This document shows, one piece after another, positions 61,264 to 64,000 of a stretch of DNA of 64,000 nucleotides; position 1 is the first letter of the stretch, and every line of letters starts with the position of its first letter. The notes beneath the pieces were generated by a model. The model searched no databases and was not told the DNA's origin. It saw only the letters and a program-made list of their open reading frames with translations. Source of the stretch: Paramecium pentaurelia. Taxonomy: Eukaryota; Ciliophora; Oligohymenophorea; Peniculida; Parameciidae. The position numbers were made by a program, and so were the translations under genes. Location: positions 127,151 to 191,150 of the forward strand of contig CAJJDO010000146.1 in assembly GCA_905183005.1 (NCBI GenBank), read 5' to 3'.

Positions 61264-62868
61264 TCAAATTTTGCTTACACCTCTGTACTTTTCAGGAGAA
61301 GCATGCAATTTTTCGAAATATTCAAAAAATTAATCACTTTCCATATCATCATGCATCAACTAACAAAAATCTTTATAAGTCATTTTCCCATCATGCATCA
61401 TCAAATCAGATAATATTTTGTCTGAAGCTATCTCTACTCTTCCTTCTCTTTTTAATGCTTCCTAAATATCCTCCTTAGTTATATATTTCTTATCTTAAAC
61501 ATCAAAATAACGAAATAAACTCCATAATCTTTCCTTATTCAAATATTATTTCAAATCCAAAGTAGCAGCTAAAAACTACGAATATTTTATCTATAAGCTT
61601 TATTACTCTTCAGGATTCATATTATGAATTAATTATTCAATTTCATTTTTTGTAGTTTCAAAACCTAATTTAGTCATTATTTAAGATAATTCTTATGGTG
61701 TAATAAATCCATCTTCATCTTTATCTAATTCCTTAAATTTTTGACTTAATTTATCAATTTATTTATCATTTAATTAATTTATCAGTATTCTGAGTACTTC
61801 TCTTTTGAATTATTTACTCTTAGCATATTTTTTCAATCCCTTGATATTAGAAGTATTGACAGGTGTACAATCATTTGAATGAACTATATTATTACCTTTA
61901 ATTTAATTGATTTATATTTATAATGGTTTTCGAAATGCCTTTTTGGCCCAATCACTATTGATAGCTTCAGAACAAGTCAATCGTTTTTGAGGATCTTTTT
62001 GAAGCAACCCTTAAACTATCTTCTTACAATCCTAACTTATGTATTTCCATTCCTCCTATGGAAATATTAATGGTTTAAACTGTATCTTTTATAGTAATTC
62101 CTATAATTAATCTGAATAGAAAGGTGGTTCAGAGCATAATATAATGTACATAATACATCCAACAGCCCAATCATCACACTTTTAGTTATAACTTAATTTA
62201 TATAATAATTATATTACATTCCAGTTACTACTTCAGGTGCTATATATAATGGAGTTCCAACTTAACTTTGCTTTCTTAATAAATGTTATTTTCTGTCTTT
62301 ATCTGTTTCTTTCAATTTTTTGCTTAAACCAAAATCTATTATTTTAATCTCTGCGTCATCTTTTTCATTTGAAAATAATATATTTTCAGGTTTCAAATCT
62401 CTATGCATAACACCTTAACTATGCAAATAGGCTATTGCTGAAAATAGTTTCCTCATTACAATACTTGCTTTATCTTCATCAAAACTGCCTATAAATAATT
62501 TTTCAAATTTATGTACCTTTTGATAACACTCTTTCAAGTAAATTACCACCTTTACAATGTTCCATAACAAAATAAATAAACATATCATCTTCATACATTT
62601 CATAGAATCTAACAATATTAGGATGATCCATTTTCCTCAGTATTTCAAATTCTTCTTAAATCATTTATGTTTTATCAGCTACTCTAACCTTATTTATGGT
62701 CTTTATGGCATACATTTATTCTCCATCAGGCCCATCTTTATATCCTACCTTTACTGTCCCAAAAGTTCCCTTACCTATTACAGCTCCAAATCTATAAAAG
62801 GTTCTAATATTAGTTGTAAAATATGTTTTTTTTCTTTAGCTATGCCTTTAACTAGAGCAACAACCCAT
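61264..62868 (-). CDS. Calcium-dependent protein kinase (CDPK)
   Basis: A Ser/Thr kinase switched on by calcium through fused EF-hands, found in plants, ciliates and apicomplexans. Two introns (28 and 26 nt) give 517 codons including TGA, the usual length. MGCCSS at the start predicts N-myristoylation and palmitoylation. Kinase motifs: GKGTFGTVKVG, MYAIKTI, FVMEHCKGGNLLERV, catalytic VMHRDLKPENIL, IIDFGLS, GTPLYIAPEV, and CDDWAVGCIMYIILC. A junction helix (AFRKP...) then four EF-hands follow. All catalytic residues I can see are intact, in contrast to the kinase-like gene at 44 kb. Strong call; substrates unknown. Confidence 0.95.
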
Positions 62869-63145
62869 AAAAAATTAAAAAAATGAAAATTTTATTTTCA
62901 TAAATATGTAAATTTTACTCAAAACATTGATAATTTAAGAGTAATTGATAAAATTTTAGTTGGAAACTTAATTTGAAAATACTCATATATTGTTTGATGA
63001 GAATTTAATAATAATTAAATGTAAACAAATTAAAATACCTCAACTAATTTATTGCTGTAAAATAAAAAAGAATTGTTTCATATATAACTTCGAAAGGAGA
63101 AGAGAGAAGAGATCTTTAAATCAAAAAGAATAATATAAAAATAAA

Positions 63146-64000
63146 ATGAAACACCAGAACACATCTAATTAAATCCTGAAGTAAGAAATTTAATTAAAAT
63201 TAGTAATTAGATTAGTACATTACAGAATTGATGAAAGAGTGTATTGATATCTACAGAAATAGATTACCAGATGATTTTGAAAAGATGTTGAACAATTTAA
63301 AGAGATTAAGAAAATTACAGAATTTGGATTAACGAGGTGAAGCATTTGCTCTTTGTTTGTTTAAGAATGATTTTATCGAGTAAAAGATTAGTGTGATGTA
63401 GATATATTCTTGTTCTATTGAATGAGCAATTCGATCATGCTTCTTAATTATAAGTGGAAGGAGCTACAATTTTAGCTAATTTTTTTGGTATAATGGATAA
63501 AAATTAACGATTATACTTTTCTTCATACTTGCCTATGTTGAATGTATTGAGTGATGTGATAACTAAGAATTTTGGGAGATTGCTAATTTCAAAGAATGCT
63601 TCTTTAGTTGATTCAGTATGATTGAACTTAAATTTTAGTGTTTATATGCTTTAGGGAATGCATTTTATGATTAATAAATATTGGTTCAAAAATTCAAATA
63701 ACATTTTGGTTTAAAACATTTGTTATAAGTATCAATGCATTTGAATACAGTTGTTTGGGTATTAGATACTCTAACAGGAAATAGAGAATTTCTAAATAAA
63801 GAAGAATTAGAATTATCATTATAAATACTGGATAAATAGTTATAATCAAATGACGTTGAAAACTTTATTCATAGTTTAAGTGCATTAAGAAATATAAGTC
63901 AATATTAAATAGATGCAATACCAATGATAATTAGTTTGAATTCATTTCCTAAAATTATTGAGATAGTATCTTAAAAATAAGATTTAATACATCTTCATTC
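63146..64000 (+). CDS. ARM-repeat, importin-alpha-like protein, cut by window edge
   Basis: Runs off the right end. The start is uncertain: ATG 63146 (MKHQNTSNQ) needs a splice I cannot fix, while ATG 63231 (MKECIDIYRNRLPDDFEK) is clean. Two introns of 22-23 nt are clear (GTAAAAGATTAG... and GTATGATTGAAC...). ARM-like helices: FIEYILVLLNEQFDHASQL, VEGATILANFFGIMDKNQ, SLVDSCLYALGNAFYDQ and LNTVVWVLDTLTGNREF. The last resembles the importin-alpha 'A-W-A-L-S-N' ladder more than the ARM gene at 41 kb does. A basic KRLRKLQ stretch near the N-terminus could be a short importin-beta-binding helix. Divergent adaptor or other ARM protein. Confidence 0.6.

Noticed and set aside
1..64000. tRNA, rRNA, CRISPR or insertion-sequence elements
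   Set aside because: I looked for tRNA T-loop signals, conserved rRNA blocks, regular spacer arrays, transposase motifs and inverted repeat ends and saw none.

Overview
This window is macronuclear-type DNA from a ciliate, most likely Paramecium or a close relative. Three things in the sequence say so. Open frames only make sense when TAA and TAG are read as glutamine and TGA is the sole stop. Introns are tiny (mostly 20-34 nt, usually GTA...TAG). Genes are packed tightly in very AT-rich DNA. With these rules I could splice about 35 protein genes by hand. For nearly all of them the spliced length is an exact multiple of three from ATG to TGA. I saw no tRNA, rRNA, CRISPR array or mobile element.

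Layout, left to right. 1-11 kb (all minus): coiled-coil protein running off the left edge, small conserved protein, tandem PX-domain protein, TauE/SafE-type anion exporter, and a large plant-like glycine-rich multi-pass receptor-like protein. 11-19 kb (minus): cAMP-dependent protein kinase regulatory subunit, multi-pass membrane protein, polyglutamine protein, SAC3/LENG8-like protein, and an unresolved short-ORF stretch. 19.5-28 kb: CELF-like three-RRM protein (plus), PI-phospholipase C (minus), a hypothetical protein, TAF13-like factor and a cysteine-rich type I membrane protein (plus). 28-37 kb (minus): hypothetical proteins, a secreted repeat protein with acidic/proline-rich arms, a PB1 coiled-coil protein, and a secreted LamG protein. 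37-42.6 kb (plus): B-box/kelch protein, coiled-coil protein, importin-alpha-like ARM protein. 42.7-48.7 kb: FYVE-like zinc finger protein with a CaaX end (minus), a probable pseudokinase, a DRS1/DDX27-type helicase, and a hypothetical protein (plus). 48.9-59 kb (minus): Ku80, PIG-X-like GPI-mannosyltransferase subunit, a small protein, and a P5-type ATPase. 59-64 kb: EF-hand protein and CDPK (minus), and a second ARM-repeat protein running off the right edge (plus).

The P5 ATPase locus is disturbed by assembly. Single Ns at 54380 and 57260 each join contigs whose ends still overlap by about 1.2 kb, so parts of one gene are present twice with a few differences.

The genes form no operon-like pathway. 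Themes are signalling (PKA regulatory subunit, PLC, CDPK, EF-hand, PX and FYVE-like lipid binders), nuclear traffic and RNA (two ARM importin-like genes, CELF, SAC3, DEAD-box, TAF13), DNA repair (Ku80), and secreted or membrane surface proteins. The main points for a second look are the HRN pseudokinase, the FYVE-like protein ending in a farnesylation box, the 93-bp repeat array, the Ku80 tail motif, an in-frame TGA in the kelch gene, and divergent genes whose start codons overlap. No complete, clearly new multi-gene system could be demonstrated from the sequence alone.
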